Below are positions 17,666 through 28,814 of a stretch of 64,000 nt of DNA, one piece after another. The position numbers and the translations under genes are program-made. The stretch covers positions 118,784 through 182,783 of the forward strand of contig CACDFZ010000001.1 in assembly GCA_902552185.1 (NCBI GenBank), written 5' to 3'. The notes below the pieces were generated by a model. The model did not search any database and was not told the origin of the DNA. It saw only the letters and a program-made list of their open reading frames with translations. The stretch is from an uncultured Pelagibacteraceae bacterium (GTDB lineage Bacteria; Pseudomonadota; Alphaproteobacteria; Pelagibacterales; Pelagibacteraceae). Position 1 is the first letter of the stretch. Each line of letters starts with the position of its first letter.

Positions 17666-18796
17666 ATGAAAAAACATAAAATATGCATTGTGGGTGGTGG
17701 TTTAGCTGGCCTGATATCTGCTCTTGTTTTAAGTGAAAGAGGATTGGATATAGATTTAATACTTGAAAATAATACTTCTAAAAACAAAGATTTAAGAGTT
17801 ACAGCAATATCTGAGAAAAATATGGAATTTTTAAAATCTACGATAAAAAATATCAATTTAAAATTATTTTATCCGGTAAAAAAAATTAATCTTTTTTTTG
17901 AGAAGAATAATCAAACGAAAAATTTTCTAAATTTTGATGAAAATAAAAATTTAATGTATTTTTTTGAAAACAGATTGACTAAAGACCATTTATCTAAATT
18001 ATTGAAAAAAACTAAAATTAAAATTCAAAAAAAAACAATAAAATCAATCGATCTAGCGGAAAATAAAATCTTTACAAATTTTTCTTCAAAATCATATGAT
18101 TTATTAGTTTTATGTTTGGGAGCAAACTCTCCAATCTATCAAAAGATAAGTGGGAACAGGAAAATCCAAAAAAATTACAAAGAACACTCCATAACTTGTT
18201 CTGTTAACCATCAGATTAAAAATATTGGAGCTCAACAGTTCTTTTTGAAAGAAGGACCTCTTGCAATATTACCCTATAATAAAAATAAATTTTCTGTAGT
18301 ATGGAGTATTGAAGATATATATTTTATAAAAAACAAAAAAAATATTACAAACTATTTAAAAACCAAACTATCAAATTTATTAAAAACAAATAAAATATCT
18401 TTAGGGAATATTCAAAGTTATCCTCTAAAATTATCACTAAAAAGAAACTATTATAAAAAGAATGCAATAATTTTAGGAGATGGACTGCATGTAGTTCATC
18501 CTTTAGCAGGACAAGGGTTCAATTTAATTTTAAGAGATATTGAAAAATTGAATGAACTAATTTCTAACAACCTTAGATTGGGGTTAACTATAAAAGATTC
18601 GAATATTCCAAAAGATTTATCAGACAGCAGGAAACCAGAAAACTTATTAATGGGTCTAGGGATTGACACAACTAGAAAATTTTTTAAAAGTAATAAATAT
18701 TTAGATCCAATAAAAGAAAACATTTTAAATAACTTTTCCAAATCAACATTACTAAAAAAAATTACTAAAAGAGTTGCAAACCTAGGTTTAAGCTAA
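17666..18796 (+). CDS. UbiH/UbiF-family FAD-dependent hydroxylase
   Basis: A 376-aa flavoprotein monooxygenase. The N-terminal FAD Rossmann motif is CIVGGGLAGLISALVLSERG and the second FAD motif is GDGLHVVHPLAGQGFNLILRD; the usual Asp-Ala in GDA is here Asp-Gly. This family hydroxylates the ubiquinone ring, and regiospecificity cannot be read by eye, so I give no symbol. It is divergent from ftsK and abuts mnmE (stop and start share 1 bp). Confidence 0.85.
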   Translation: MKKHKICIVGGGLAGLISALVLSERGLDIDLILENNTSKNKDLRVTAISEKNMEFLKSTIKNINLKLFYPVKKINLFFEKNNQTKNFLNFDENKNLMYFFENRLTKDHLSKLLKKTKIKIQKKTIKSIDLAENKIFTNFSSKSYDLLVLCLGANSPIYQKISGNRKIQKNYKEHSITCSVNHQIKNIGAQQFFLKEGPLAILPYNKNKFSVVWSIEDIYFIKNKKNITNYLKTKLSNLLKTNKISLGNIQSYPLKLSLKRNYYKKNAIILGDGLHVVHPLAGQGFNLILRDIEKLNELISNNLRLGLTIKDSNIPKDLSDSRKPENLLMGLGIDTTRKFFKSNKYLDPIKENILNNFSKSTLLKKITKRVANLGLS

Positions 18797-20124
18797 TGAA
18801 TATTTTTGCCTTGTCTTCTGGTAGAGGTCCGTGTGGTATAGCTATTATTAGAATGTCGGGACCTGATACATTAAGTATATGCAAACTGATTTCTAAAGAA
18901 AAAAAGATTAAAGAAAATGAGATCAACCTTTGTAAATTTTTTGATCCAAGTAATGGCACTATTATTGATCCTGAAGCTTTAATCTTATGGTTTCCAAAGC
19001 CAAATAGTTTTACTGGTGACGATTTAGCAGAATTTCATATTCATGGAAGTAACGCAATTATTAGTTATTTTCTTAAAGTATTATCTAGCCAAAAAAACTG
19101 TAGAATGGCTGAACCTGGAGAATTCACTAAGCTAGCTTTTCAAAATAATAAAATTGACCTATTAAAAGCTGAGAGTATTGGGGATCTAATACACTCCGAA
19201 ACCGAACTTCAAAGGAAACAAGCAGTAAATTTAGTTAATGGCCATGCTTCCAAATATTACGATGATTTAAGATCAAAATTGATAAAGTCACTATCTTTTA
19301 TTGAGGCAAAAATTGATTTTGCTGAGGATGACCTTCCTGAAAATGTCTTAAAAGAAGCGCATATATCAATTAAATCGATTCACAGTGATATAAGTAAAAT
19401 TATTAATGATAATAAAGTAGGTGAAAAAATCAGAGACGGTTTCCGAGTATCAATCGTTGGCGAAACCAATGTTGGAAAATCATCTTTGTTAAATTTATTA
19501 TCAAAAAGAGATGCAGCAATAGTCTCTGATGAAGCTGGAACAACTAGAGATGTTATTGAGACATATTTAAATTTAGATGGTTATCCAGTTATTCTTGCAG
19601 ATACAGCTGGGATCAGAGAAGCAAAAAATGATGTCGAAAAAAAGGGAATTTCATTAGCGTTAAGTAAATTTAAAGAAGCAGATTTAAATATTGTAGTAAT
19701 TGATAATTCAAACAAAAAAATTAGCGACAAAATAAGGTCTATGATTAATAAAAATTCAATAGTTTTACTAAATAAATCTGATGTTCAAGCTAAACAAAAT
19801 CATAAATTTGATGTAGATGTTGTACTAGCATCTGTAAAAGATAATAAAAATATTGATAAGTTAATAAATTTAATCAAACAAAAACTTAATAAAAAATTTT
19901 TATCAAATAACAGTGCTTTAATTACAAGAGAGAGACATAGATTAAAGCTAAATGAGTGTTTGAAAGAGATAGATAAGTTTCTAAAGAAAGATCAAAACAA
20001 AGACTTAGAATTAGCTGCTGAGGATCTAAGAATGGCAACACGACACCTTGGTAGTATAGTTGGCAAGGTAGACGTAGAAGAAATACTTGGATCTATATTT
20101 CAGGACTTCTGTATAGGCAAATAA
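18796..20124 (+). CDS. mnmE: tRNA modification GTPase MnmE
   Basis: A 442-aa GTPase that, with MnmG, installs the cmnm5 group on wobble uridine 34 of certain tRNAs. N-terminal folate-binding domain (SGRGPCGIAIIRMSG, EPGEFTKLAFQNNKIDL), inserted G domain (P-loop GETNVGKSSLLN, switch EAGTTRD, NKSD-type LLNKSD), and the C-terminal FCIGK with the essential Cys. All key motifs are present. Followed 42 bp later by its partner mnmG. Confidence 0.96.
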   Translation: MNIFALSSGRGPCGIAIIRMSGPDTLSICKLISKEKKIKENEINLCKFFDPSNGTIIDPEALILWFPKPNSFTGDDLAEFHIHGSNAIISYFLKVLSSQKNCRMAEPGEFTKLAFQNNKIDLLKAESIGDLIHSETELQRKQAVNLVNGHASKYYDDLRSKLIKSLSFIEAKIDFAEDDLPENVLKEAHISIKSIHSDISKIINDNKVGEKIRDGFRVSIVGETNVGKSSLLNLLSKRDAAIVSDEAGTTRDVIETYLNLDGYPVILADTAGIREAKNDVEKKGISLALSKFKEADLNIVVIDNSNKKISDKIRSMINKNSIVLLNKSDVQAKQNHKFDVDVVLASVKDNKNIDKLINLIKQKLNKKFLSNNSALITRERHRLKLNECLKEIDKFLKKDQNKDLELAAEDLRMATRHLGSIVGKVDVEEILGSIFQDFCIGK

Positions 20125-20166
20125 AATAGCTCTTGTATTATTAATTTAGAGCGTTACATTCACCTC

Positions 20167-22035
20167 ATGACTAAAGAAAGCTATGATGTAGTAGTTATAG
20201 GTGGTGGACACGCGGGATGCGAGGCTGCTGCAGCCTCCGCTAGAATGGGCGTCAATACTGCACTTTTTACACATAAAATTGAGACTATTGGTGAGATGTC
20301 GTGTAATCCGGCCATAGGCGGACTAGGCAAAGGTCATTTGGTTCGTGAAATTGATGCACTTGACGGTGTGATGGGTGTTGTCTCTGATAAATCAGGTATT
20401 CAGTTTCGATTATTGAACAGAAGTAGAGGTCCAGCGGTTAGAGGACCACGAACTCAATCAGACAGGGCGCTTTATAAAGAGCACATGCAAAAAATATTAT
20501 TAAATTATAAAAATTTAATTGTAATAGCTGATCCAGTAATTCAATTTTTGTTTAGTAATAATCAGGTTGAAGGATTCTTATGTCAGAGTGGTAATGAGAT
20601 CAGATGTAAAGAACTGATTTTGACGACTGGAACATTTTTAAATGGATTAATACATATTGGTGAAACTCAAATCCCTGCGGGTAGATACGACGAAAAACCA
20701 TCTACCGGATTAAGCGAACAACTTGCTAAATTCAAAATGAAAATAGGCAGACTTAAAACTGGTACACCTCCTAGGCTGGATGGTTCTACAATTAATTACG
20801 ATGATTTAGAAATGCAGCCAGCCGATAATGATCCTTACTTTTTTTCTTTCTTAACGTCTAAACTGGAAAACAAACAAATTTCTTGTGGCATGACATATAC
20901 AAATGATGAGGTTCATAAAATTATTAGCGATAATATTAATCGAAGTGCGATGTACTCTGGTAACATTAAAGGCGTTGGACCAAGATATTGTCCATCCATT
21001 GAAGATAAGATTGTTAAATTTAAAGATAAACAAAAACATCAAATCTTCTTAGAACCAGAAGGATTAAAGGACAATACTGTTTACCCAAATGGTATATCTA
21101 CGTCTTTACCAGAGGAGGTTCAACTCGAAATATTGAGTAAAATCAAGGGTTTAGAGACCGTTAAAATGAAAAGGGCTGGTTACGCCATAGAGTACGATTA
21201 TGTAGATCCTAGAGAGCTAAATCCGACTTTAGAGACAAAAAAAATTAAATCGCTATTTCTAGCAGGACAAATTAATGGAACTACTGGTTATGAAGAAGCT
21301 GCTGCTCAGGGACTAATTGCCGGTATAAATGCTGCTCTTAAAATTTTAAGAAAAGAAGAATTTATTTTAGATAGATCCGAGTCTTATATTGGAGTGATGA
21401 TTGATGATTTAATTACTAAAGGTGTATCAGAGCCATATCGTATGTTTACATCTAGAGCAGAATATAGATTATCTTTAAGAGCAGATAATGCAGATCAAAG
21501 ATTAACTCCATCAGGTATTAAAATTAATTGTGTGGGCAAAACCAGAGCAAAAATATTTTTAGAGAAACAAAAAAAATTAATACAGATTTTAGATTACCTT
21601 AAATCCAATTTAATATCTCCTTATGAAGCAAGTAAGTATGAAATTAAAATAGCTCAGGATGGTGTGAAAAGATCTGGTATTGAGCTGATGTCACAACGAA
21701 ATTTAAATATGGCTAAAATAAGGCAGATATGGCCTTCAATACCATCGTTTGGAGTTGATTTGGATGATCAAGTTGAAATTGATGCTCACTACTCAGGGTA
21801 CCTTAAAAGACAGTCGCATGATATAGCCGCATTCAAAAAAGATGAAGGTATAAAGATACCAGACAAGATCGACTACGATATCTTCAGCGGTCTCTCTAAC
21901 GAGATCAAATCAAAGTTAAAGACAGTTAGACCTAAAACATTGGGACAGGCATTAAGAATCGATGGAGTAACTCCAGCCGCAGCGATTATTTTGCTTGGCT
22001 ACATCAAATCCAGAAAAAAAAGGGCTTCAGCTTGA
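20167..22035 (+). CDS. mnmG: tRNA uridine modification enzyme MnmG (GidA)
   Basis: A 622-aa FAD protein and partner of MnmE. The FAD motif is [20 protein letters not shown]; other signatures are [32 protein letters not shown], and the C-terminal [15 protein letters not shown] helical domain. Full length. The order mnmE-mnmG-rsmG-parA-parB is the typical origin-proximal cluster. Its stop overlaps the TTG start of rsmG (TTGA). Confidence 0.97.
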   Translation: MTKESYDVVVIGGGHAGCEAAAASARMGVNTALFTHKIETIGEMSCNPAIGGLGKGHLVREIDALDGVMGVVSDKSGIQFRLLNRSRGPAVRGPRTQSDRALYKEHMQKILLNYKNLIVIADPVIQFLFSNNQVEGFLCQSGNEIRCKELILTTGTFLNGLIHIGETQIPAGRYDEKPSTGLSEQLAKFKMKIGRLKTGTPPRLDGSTINYDDLEMQPADNDPYFFSFLTSKLENKQISCGMTYTNDEVHKIISDNINRSAMYSGNIKGVGPRYCPSIEDKIVKFKDKQKHQIFLEPEGLKDNTVYPNGISTSLPEEVQLEILSKIKGLETVKMKRAGYAIEYDYVDPRELNPTLETKKIKSLFLAGQINGTTGYEEAAAQGLIAGINAALKILRKEEFILDRSESYIGVMIDDLITKGVSEPYRMFTSRAEYRLSLRADNADQRLTPSGIKINCVGKTRAKIFLEKQKKLIQILDYLKSNLISPYEASKYEIKIAQDGVKRSGIELMSQRNLNMAKIRQIWPSIPSFGVDLDDQVEIDAHYSGYLKRQSHDIAAFKKDEGIKIPDKIDYDIFSGLSNEIKSKLKTVRPKTLGQALRIDGVTPAAAIILLGYIKSRKKRASA

Positions 22036-22652
22036 TAACCGAGTCCAATGTTAAAAGAATACTCCTTAAAGATTTAAATTTTGATGCGCCAAAGATAAAA
22101 AAATTAGATAATTTCGCAAAAAAACTCCTTATTTATAATAAAAAACACAATTTAATATCGAAAAATACCGAAAAGCAAATATGGGATAGGCATATCTTGG
22201 ATAGTGCACAATTAATTAAATTTATAGACGTTAAGAGTTGTTCAGGGATAGCTGATTTAGGTACTGGCGGCGGTTTTCCTGGTATTATTTTAGCTATATA
22301 TTTTCAAAATTTCAATTTTCACGTGAAACTATATGAAAAATCTCCGGTAAAATCGTCATTTTTGACTGATATTTCAAATATTTTAGGTTTGAACTGCAAA
22401 ATTATACGTAATGACATAAATACAGTAAAAATTGATTCCAATTACATAGTTTGTAGAGCTTTTCGAAAATTATCCTATATATTGAATATTTCACGTGAAA
22501 ACTGTGTAAAAAAGCACAAAATTATCATTTTGAAGGGAAGAAATGCACAAAAAGAGATAAATAGTACTTCCAAGATGAAAAATTATAAGTATAGATTAGA
22601 AAATAGTATTACGGATAATGATTCTAAAATAATTATACTTAATACGGAATAA
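22032..22652 (+). CDS. rsmG: 16S rRNA m7G527 methyltransferase RsmG (GidB)
   Basis: A 206-aa SAM methyltransferase. Signatures are [25 protein letters not shown], the SAM motif [19 protein letters not shown], and CRAFRKL. The start is TTG overlapping the mnmG stop; no in-frame ATG is near, and the N-terminus TESNVKRIL fits the family. The gene also carries two parS-like palindromes, so its DNA has a second role as a centromere. Confidence 0.93.
   Translation: MITESNVKRILLKDLNFDAPKIKKLDNFAKKLLIYNKKHNLISKNTEKQIWDRHILDSAQLIKFIDVKSCSGIADLGTGGGFPGIILAIYFQNFNFHVKLYEKSPVKSSFLTDISNILGLNCKIIRNDINTVKIDSNYIVCRAFRKLSYILNISRENCVKKHKIIILKGRNAQKEINSTSKMKNYKYRLENSITDNDSKIIILNTE
22315..22330. promoter_or_regulatory. 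parS: parS-like ParB binding site 1
   Basis: ATTTTCACGTGAAACT, carrying the palindromic core TTTCACGTGAAA (22317-22328) of the bacterial parS consensus TGTTTCACGTGAAACA; 13 of 16 positions match. It lies inside rsmG, about 330 bp before parA. Confidence 0.88.
22487..22502. promoter_or_regulatory. parS: parS-like ParB binding site 2
   Basis: TATTTCACGTGAAAAC with the same perfect 12-bp core TTTCACGTGAAA (22489-22500); 13 of 16 match the consensus. It is 172 bp from site 1 and also inside rsmG. The paired sites and the nearby parAB make chance very unlikely. Confidence 0.88.
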
Positions 22653-22657
22653 ATTTT

Positions 22658-23452
22658 GTGAAAACGAACATTATAGCTGTTATAAATCAAAAAGGCGGAG
22701 TGGGTAAAACGACCACAGTTATAAATTTAGCCGCATCACTGTCCATTATGGGTCAAAACAATCTCGTAATTGATTTAGACCCTCAAGGAAACGCAACGAC
22801 GGGTCTTGGCAAATCAAACAATGATGACGATAAAAATATTTACAATCTTCTTATTAACAAAATTAATTTAAAAGATGGATTACAAAAAACAGACATAACT
22901 AATCTTGATATATTTGGATCGAATGTGAATCTTTCAGGCTTAGAAGTGGAAACTGCCAATGATGAAAATAGAGCATTTATTTTAAAAGACATTCTGAATA
23001 AAAATTCTGAAATAATAAAAAAATATGATAATGTTTTTATTGATTGCCCACCTTCTTTAAGCTTATTAACCATTATGGCCTTGGTAAGTGCTAATGAAAT
23101 ACTTGTTCCCTTACAGACAGAATTTTTTGCATTGGAGGGGATTACACAATTAGTTAAAACAATAGATAGAATAAAAATAAAACTTAATCCTTCTTTAAGT
23201 GTAAGAGGAATATTATTAACAATGTTTGATAAAAGAAACAAATTATCATCACAAGTAGATAAAGAGGCAAGAAATTATTTTAAACAAAAAGTTTATCAGT
23301 CAGTAATACCTAGAAACGTAAGATTATCCGAAGCACCTTCACATGGACAACCTTGTGTAATTTATGACAAGTCGTGTAGTGGTAGTAAGGCATATTTGCA
23401 ATTAGCTGAAGAATTTCTTAATCAAAGAAAAAATATAGGGAGTGCTGCATGA
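22658..23452 (+). CDS. parA: Chromosome partitioning ATPase ParA
   Basis: A 264-aa Walker-type ATPase that moves ParB-parS complexes. The deviant Walker A is NQKGGVGKTTTVINLA with the signature first Lys, and the A' region is VFIDCPPSLSLLTI. It starts at GTG (22658) just after rsmG. The next gene is parB with a 4-bp overlap, and two parS sites precede it, giving a complete parABS locus. Confidence 0.96.
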   Translation: MKTNIIAVINQKGGVGKTTTVINLAASLSIMGQNNLVIDLDPQGNATTGLGKSNNDDDKNIYNLLINKINLKDGLQKTDITNLDIFGSNVNLSGLEVETANDENRAFILKDILNKNSEIIKKYDNVFIDCPPSLSLLTIMALVSANEILVPLQTEFFALEGITQLVKTIDRIKIKLNPSLSVRGILLTMFDKRNKLSSQVDKEARNYFKQKVYQSVIPRNVRLSEAPSHGQPCVIYDKSCSGSKAYLQLAEEFLNQRKNIGSAA

Positions 23453-24306
23453 AATCCAAAAAAAACAAAGGTTTGGGGAAGGGTTTATCAGCTCTTTTTG
23501 GCGACCAAAAAAACCCCTTAAATAAAGAAAAAAATGACAATAATATCCGAAAAGTGCTCATTGGCGAATTGGCGCGAAACAAATATCAACCAAGAACTAT
23601 TTTTGACGAAGAAAAATTGAAAGAGCTCTCTGAGTCTATTAAAAAAAATGGAATAATCCAACCTATTGCTGTTCGAAAAAATAATTCTTCTTCAGAACCA
23701 TATGAAATAGTTGCAGGTGAGAGAAGGTGGTTAGCTGCACAAAAAGCCGGCTTACACGATGTACCCATAACAATTTTAGATTTAAATGATAGTGAAACTT
23801 TGGAAGTCGCAATTGTTGAAAATATACAGAGGGAAGATTTAAATGTTGTTGAAGAAGCTAAAGGTTATAAAAGACTAAACGAGGAGTTTGGATATGATCA
23901 AGATAAAATTGCTAACATGATGTCTAAAAGCAGAAGTCACATAAGCAATACATTGAGATTGCTAAATTTACCCAAAGATATTATAGCAATGCTGGAGCAA
24001 GGAGAACTGACTGCTGGTCAAGCTCGTCCCTTAATTGGTATGCCCAATGCTTCCTCTATTGCTGAAGAGATAGTTGCAAAAAAACTTTCTGCAAGATCTA
24101 TTGAAAATATAAAAAAAATTAAATCAAAATCATTCACTATTGACCCAAATATCTTTGATGCACAAAGAGATATTGAAAGATCTATTGGCTTAAAAGTAAC
24201 AATTCAAAATAAAAAAAATAATTCCGGAAAACTAACTATTGAGTATAAAAATCTGGATCAATTAGAACTGATATCTAAATTACTTAAAAATAAGCCCAAG
24301 AATTAG
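23449..24306 (+). CDS. parB: Chromosome partitioning protein ParB
   Basis: A 285-aa CTP-dependent DNA clamp. The N-terminus GLGKGLSALFGD is the ParA-interacting segment. The CTP-binding and ParB boxes are EIVAGERRWLAAQKAG and IVENIQREDLNVVEEA, followed by the helix-turn-helix MMSKSRSHISNTLRLL and a C-terminal dimerisation region. It binds the parS sites in rsmG. The 3' end overlaps convergent holA by 23 bp. Confidence 0.96.
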   Translation: MKSKKNKGLGKGLSALFGDQKNPLNKEKNDNNIRKVLIGELARNKYQPRTIFDEEKLKELSESIKKNGIIQPIAVRKNNSSSEPYEIVAGERRWLAAQKAGLHDVPITILDLNDSETLEVAIVENIQREDLNVVEEAKGYKRLNEEFGYDQDKIANMMSKSRSHISNTLRLLNLPKDIIAMLEQGELTAGQARPLIGMPNASSIAEEIVAKKLSARSIENIKKIKSKSFTIDPNIFDAQRDIERSIGLKVTIQNKKNNSGKLTIEYKNLDQLELISKLLKNKPKN

Positions 24307-25285
24307 AGCAAATATTTAAAATTGAATTTTTTACCATTGTTAAGCTGTTCAAAGAACTATTTTTTTTAAGTTTTTCCTCTGTATGACCTAAATATTCTAA
24401 GGCTTCTAGAATGCTTTGTTTATGCCATCTTTTAAGCAATTTTAAATACACTGGTTTGTCTTTCCAGAAAATTGGTGGTCGCATTTTCGTTATCGTTACA
24501 TTGAAATCGCCGAAGCTTTCATTTGTTTTGTGAATTTCTAAAAGTTTTATTAATCTATAGTTAATCATGTTCAGATAAAGGTAGGCATCTTCGTTCGAAA
24601 AAGCAAAATTACTTAACAAGTTGTTAAGTTTAGTTTTGTCTCCGATAAGTGAAGCATCTCTAATATTTTCAAATAATTCATTTCTATCAGAATTTAACAA
24701 TTCTTCTAAACTTTCTTCAGATAAAACTTTTTTGTCATAAAATGATTTTATTTTATCAAGGTTATTTTTGATTGTTTTTCTATTTAGGTTTGAATAGTTA
24801 AGTATCATATTAATAACGTTAGAATTCAAGTTTTTAAATTCTTTTAATTCGCTATTAATTAGTTTCCTCAAAGTAATATCATTATCATTATAACAAGGAA
24901 TAATTGCCAAATCTTTTTCCTTTTCAAATATTGTTCTTAATTTTGATTTTTTATCTAATAAGTCTGCTATTAAAATAATTTTAATCTTTTCTTTACTTTG
25001 CAATATTTTATCAAGTTCTATAATATTTTTTTCATCTATTTGATTTAGTACAATTATTTTTTCTTCTGAAAATAATGAGATATTTTTGATCTCATTAAGT
25101 ATTATATTTTTATTTTTGCTCACGTCTTCTTGATAAAGATTTATAATTTCTGCTTTTAAATTTAAGTTTATAATGTTTTTTTTTAAAGTTTCTTTCAGCC
25201 CAATATTCTCACCGTAAATCAGGACAAATTTATATTGTTGAATCTTTTGAATATTATTTTCTATTTCAAAACTTTTTAGAATCAT
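24284..25285 (-). CDS. holA: DNA polymerase III delta subunit
   Basis: A 333-aa clamp-loader subunit of AAA+ fold without ATPase motifs. Weakly conserved, but FVLIYGENIGLKETLKKNII, the KILIADLLDKKSKLRTIFEKE-like strand-helix pattern and the helical C-terminal domain fit HolA. Context is decisive: leuS - lptE-like - holA in that order on one strand is the conserved proteobacterial arrangement. It starts directly after the lptE-like stop. Confidence 0.88.
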   Translation of the reverse strand: MILKSFEIENNIQKIQQYKFVLIYGENIGLKETLKKNIINLNLKAEIINLYQEDVSKNKNIILNEIKNISLFSEEKIIVLNQIDEKNIIELDKILQSKEKIKIILIADLLDKKSKLRTIFEKEKDLAIIPCYNDNDITLRKLINSELKEFKNLNSNVINMILNYSNLNRKTIKNNLDKIKSFYDKKVLSEESLEELLNSDRNELFENIRDASLIGDKTKLNNLLSNFAFSNEDAYLYLNMINYRLIKLLEIHKTNESFGDFNVTITKMRPPIFWKDKPVYLKLLKRWHKQSILEALEYLGHTEEKLKKNSSLNSLTMVKNSILNICSNSWAYF

Positions 25286-25756
25286 CTAGCTATAGTAAAT
25301 TCTTAATTGATCTAATATTTCACCTACAATAATGTCTATCAGTGAATTATTCGCATCTTTTGAATTATTAATAGTTGCAGAGTAGTTGTCTTCAACGTTA
25401 TATATTCTTCTTGCCGTGAAGGTCCTATTTATCTCATTCGTTGAATTAAGTTCAATAATTTTGACTTTTGCTGATAATGTAAGGCTATATTTGGTGACCT
25501 TATTTTGGATATTCTTTTCTTGTATTGTCTTATTTTTATCTAATACCACCAAAAGTTTTATTCTATTTTCGCTATCTTCATTTGAAAATCGTTGAATTTT
25601 CTTTTGAATAATGAAGGATGTTCTTGAGTCTCCAGAAATATCAAATTCTTGTATGTAGAATTTTTTTTGATCTTGAGAGTTCATCTTTTGATAAGAACAA
25701 GAACTGATTAAAAGTAATATTACTGAGGTAATTGTTATATATTTAATTTTATTCAT
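25286..25756 (-). CDS. lptE: LPS-assembly lipoprotein LptE-like
   Basis: A 156-aa lipoprotein: signal peptide ITSVILLLISSC with the lipobox Cys at residue 20, then a beta-rich domain. LptE plugs LptD in the outer membrane for lipopolysaccharide insertion. Sequence conservation in this family is low, so the call rests on the lipobox, size and its place between leuS and holA. Start and stop abut both neighbours. Confidence 0.78.
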   Translation of the reverse strand: MNKIKYITITSVILLLISSCSYQKMNSQDQKKFYIQEFDISGDSRTSFIIQKKIQRFSNEDSENRIKLLVVLDKNKTIQEKNIQNKVTKYSLTLSAKVKIIELNSTNEINRTFTARRIYNVEDNYSATINNSKDANNSLIDIIVGEILDQLRIYYS

Positions 25757-28281
25757 TATTTCATTATAAAATTTATAATTCTGTCTTTTACAAAAATTAC
25801 TTTATGAACTGGTTTACTTAAAATCTTATTTTTTACTTTATTATTATTTTTACAAAGCTTTTCAACTGAAATTTGACTTATACCTTTATCAATTTCAATG
25901 ACATCCCTTGTTTTGCCGTTAATTTGAATTGCTATTTTAATTTTCTCTTGCTTTATTAACTTAGTGTCAACTTTTGGCCAAGTTTTAATTTCTTTTGCTC
26001 CTAACATCTCTAGACATTCATAAGCTATATGAGGAGTGAATGGTACAAGTATCTTCATTAACTTGATTAAATTATTTTTCATGCATGTATTTGAAACTTC
26101 TTTAGAAAGATGACTTTGAAATAAATTATATATTTCATAAACATTAGCTACAACCACATTCAAATTAAAATTATTAATACATTTTGTAATTTTGTTAACG
26201 TAAGAATTCATTTTTAAATTAAAACTTTTATCTAAATTACTATTTTTTTCTGATCCTTTGTTTACTTCATAACAAAGATTATATATTTTCTGAAGAAACT
26301 TATAAGCAGCGTTAACTCCTTGGTTTGACCATTGAATATCTTTTTCTGGAGGACTATCTGAAAGTATAAACCATCTAACGGAATCAGCTCCATATGATTT
26401 AATCATACTTTCAGGATCAACAACATTTTTCTTAGATTTTGACATTGACTCTGATGGACCAACTATCACTTTAGTTTTATCTGATATCTTTTGAAGCGCT
26501 CCATCGGAATTTTTTTCCACTTCTAAAGGGCTCAACCATTTTCCTTTTTGATCTTTGTAAGTTTCATGACATACCATACCTTGAGTAAATAAACCTTTAA
26601 ATGGCTCGTTATCCTTAATCTTTTTATTGTTTTTTTTTAGTGCTCTCATGAAAAATCTTGAATAAAGTAAGTGTAAAATAGCGTGTTCTATTCCACCTAT
26701 ATACTGGTCAACAGGCATCCAATAATTTACTTTTTTAATATCAAAAGGTTCAGTTTTTGTCATAGGCGAACAAAATCTCAAGAAATACCATGATGAGTCT
26801 ACAAATGTATCAAGAGTATCTGTCTCTCTAACTGCCGGGTTTCCTGTTTTTTTGTGAATAGTGTATTTCCAGCTTTTGTGATTTTCTAGTGGGTTTCCAC
26901 CTTTATTTAAATCAATATCTTCTGGAAGTTTGATTGGTAGTTCACTCTTGTCGACTGGCACAATAGATCCATTTTTCAAATGAATCATTGGAATAGGGCA
27001 CCCCCAATATCTTTGTCTAGAAATTCCCCAGTCTTTTAATCTAAAAGTTATTTTTTTTTTTCCTATCTTTAATTTTTCAATTTCTTTAATAATTTTAGCT
27101 TTAGCTTGCTCTACAGTTAATCCATTTAAAAAATCAGAATTAATTAATGTTCCATTATCAACAAATGCTTCTGATAAAACACTAAAGTTTTTAGGTTTAT
27201 TCGGATTATCAGAAACAACTTCTGTAATTTGTAGATTGTATTTTTTTGCAAAATCTAAATCTCTTTGGTCGTGGGCAGGACAACCGAAAATTGCTCCTGT
27301 TCCATAATCCATTAAGATAAAATTAGCAACATAAATTGGAATTTTTTTTCCTTTAATAAAAGGATGGGAAGCGAATAAGTTTGTATCATATCCAATTTTT
27401 TCTGCATTAGCTAAAGCTTCCTCTGTCGTGCCAACTTTAAGACATTCACTTTTAAAGTTGTTATACTTTTCATTTTTTAAAAATTTTGCACATATAGGAT
27501 GGTCCACTGAAACAGCTAAAAAAGATGCACCAAATATTGTGTCTGGTCGAGTCGTAAAAACATTTATGTTGTTATTTTCTCCTTCAATTTTAAAATTAAT
27601 TTCACAACCAATTGATTTTCCAATCCAATTTTTTTGCATTATTTTAACTTTTTCTGGCCAACTATCGAGCTCATCTAATCCCTTGAGAAGATCATTAGAA
27701 AACTTTGTTATGTCAAAAAACCATTGAGAAAGTTTCTTTCGCTCTACAACAGCACCAGATCTCCAACCTTTCCCATTAATAACTTGTTCATTTGCTAAAA
27801 CGGTTTGTTCAACAGGATCCCAATTCACGTAATTCTCTTTTCTTTTAACCAATCCTTCGTTATAAAAATCTATAAATATTTCTTGTTGGTGCTTATAATA
27901 ATTTTCATCACATGTAGAAACTTCTAAATCCCAATCTATTGACAGCCCCATAAGTTTTAATTGTCTTTTCATTTCTGAAATGTTTTTTTCCGTCCATTTT
28001 TTTGGATGCAAGTTGTTCTCTTTTGCTGCATTTTCTGCCGGTAAACCAAAAGCGTCCCATCCCATTGGGTGCAAAACATTAAATCCATTCATAAATTTAA
28101 ACCGAGCAATTACATCACCTATTGTATAATTTCTTACGTGGCCCATATGAATTTTTCCTGATGGATAAGGAAACATTTCCAAACAATAGAATTTTTTTGA
28201 ACTTTTATTACTGTAAAGCTTCTCTTTGTCAAAAATAGACTGCCACTTTTTTTCAATCACTTGAAAATTTAGTCTTTCCAT
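25756..28281 (-). CDS. leuS: Leucyl-tRNA synthetase
   Basis: An 841-aa class I synthetase. HIGH motif in [18 protein letters not shown]1 editing domain with the threonine-rich [13 protein letters not shown], tryptophan-rich [11 protein letters not shown], and KMSKS in [13 protein letters not shown]; a C-terminal anticodon-binding domain ends in [11 protein letters not shown]. Full length. It heads the leuS-lptE-holA unit and follows a DUF3576 lipoprotein gene by 11 bp. Confidence 0.97.
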   Translation of the reverse strand: MERLNFQVIEKKWQSIFDKEKLYSNKSSKKFYCLEMFPYPSGKIHMGHVRNYTIGDVIARFKFMNGFNVLHPMGWDAFGLPAENAAKENNLHPKKWTEKNISEMKRQLKLMGLSIDWDLEVSTCDENYYKHQQEIFIDFYNEGLVKRKENYVNWDPVEQTVLANEQVINGKGWRSGAVVERKKLSQWFFDITKFSNDLLKGLDELDSWPEKVKIMQKNWIGKSIGCEINFKIEGENNNINVFTTRPDTIFGASFLAVSVDHPICAKFLKNEKYNNFKSECLKVGTTEEALANAEKIGYDTNLFASHPFIKGKKIPIYVANFILMDYGTGAIFGCPAHDQRDLDFAKKYNLQITEVVSDNPNKPKNFSVLSEAFVDNGTLINSDFLNGLTVEQAKAKIIKEIEKLKIGKKKITFRLKDWGISRQRYWGCPIPMIHLKNGSIVPVDKSELPIKLPEDIDLNKGGNPLENHKSWKYTIHKKTGNPAVRETDTLDTFVDSSWYFLRFCSPMTKTEPFDIKKVNYWMPVDQYIGGIEHAILHLLYSRFFMRALKKNNKKIKDNEPFKGLFTQGMVCHETYKDQKGKWLSPLEVEKNSDGALQKISDKTKVIVGPSESMSKSKKNVVDPESMIKSYGADSVRWFILSDSPPEKDIQWSNQGVNAAYKFLQKIYNLCYEVNKGSEKNSNLDKSFNLKMNSYVNKITKCINNFNLNVVVANVYEIYNLFQSHLSKEVSNTCMKNNLIKLMKILVPFTPHIAYECLEMLGAKEIKTWPKVDTKLIKQEKIKIAIQINGKTRDVIEIDKGISQISVEKLCKNNNKVKNKILSKPVHKVIFVKDRIINFIMK

Positions 28282-28292
28282 AAATCAAAATA

Positions 28293-28814
28293 TTATTTTT
28301 TTACTTGTTTTTCTAAAATTGTTGCTTCTTTTAAAATAGATGCAATTAGCTCATCTTGTATCCTTGATTTAAACAGTTCCACATTACAAGATTGATTGAC
28401 AGAACATTTTTTTCTATGAACAGTAATTTTGAGACTATTAGTCTGAATTACATTTGACATAAATCTTACGGTTATTTTTAAAGCTTGATTTTTATTATTT
28501 TCATCTGTGTACCAATCAGAAATAATTATGCCACCTGAGTAATCCACAGTAGTTAGTGGTAAAAAATCTAATATATCTAACGTTGCTCTCCACATAGGGT
28601 TTGAGGTGCTAAATTCATAATTAGTTTTACCAGTTGCCCTACCCATCATTTTTCCAAGTCCAACACCCTTTCCCTCTTTAATATTTTGTTTAGCTCTTTC
28701 AGGTCCTGAAATTGGAATTTTCTTAGTATCGACTTTTTTAAAAAAACCTTTTCCACAAGATACAAGCAAAGAAAAGAGAAAAAAATAGACTATAATTTTG
28801 ATAAAATTTCTCAT
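28293..28814 (-). CDS. DUF3576-family lipoprotein
   Basis: A 173-aa exported protein: hydrophobic signal VYFFLFSLLVSC with the lipobox Cys at about residue 20, then a domain with NPMWRATLDILDFLPL and GGIIISDWYT, which I recognise as DUF3576, a family of unknown function found mainly in Alphaproteobacteria beside leuS. Probably an outer-membrane lipoprotein. It contains a Cys pair CSVNQSC that could form a disulfide. Confidence 0.82.
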   Translation of the reverse strand: MRNFIKIIVYFFLFSLLVSCGKGFFKKVDTKKIPISGPERAKQNIKEGKGVGLGKMMGRATGKTNYEFSTSNPMWRATLDILDFLPLTTVDYSGGIIISDWYTDENNKNQALKITVRFMSNVIQTNSLKITVHRKKCSVNQSCNVELFKSRIQDELIASILKEATILEKQVKK

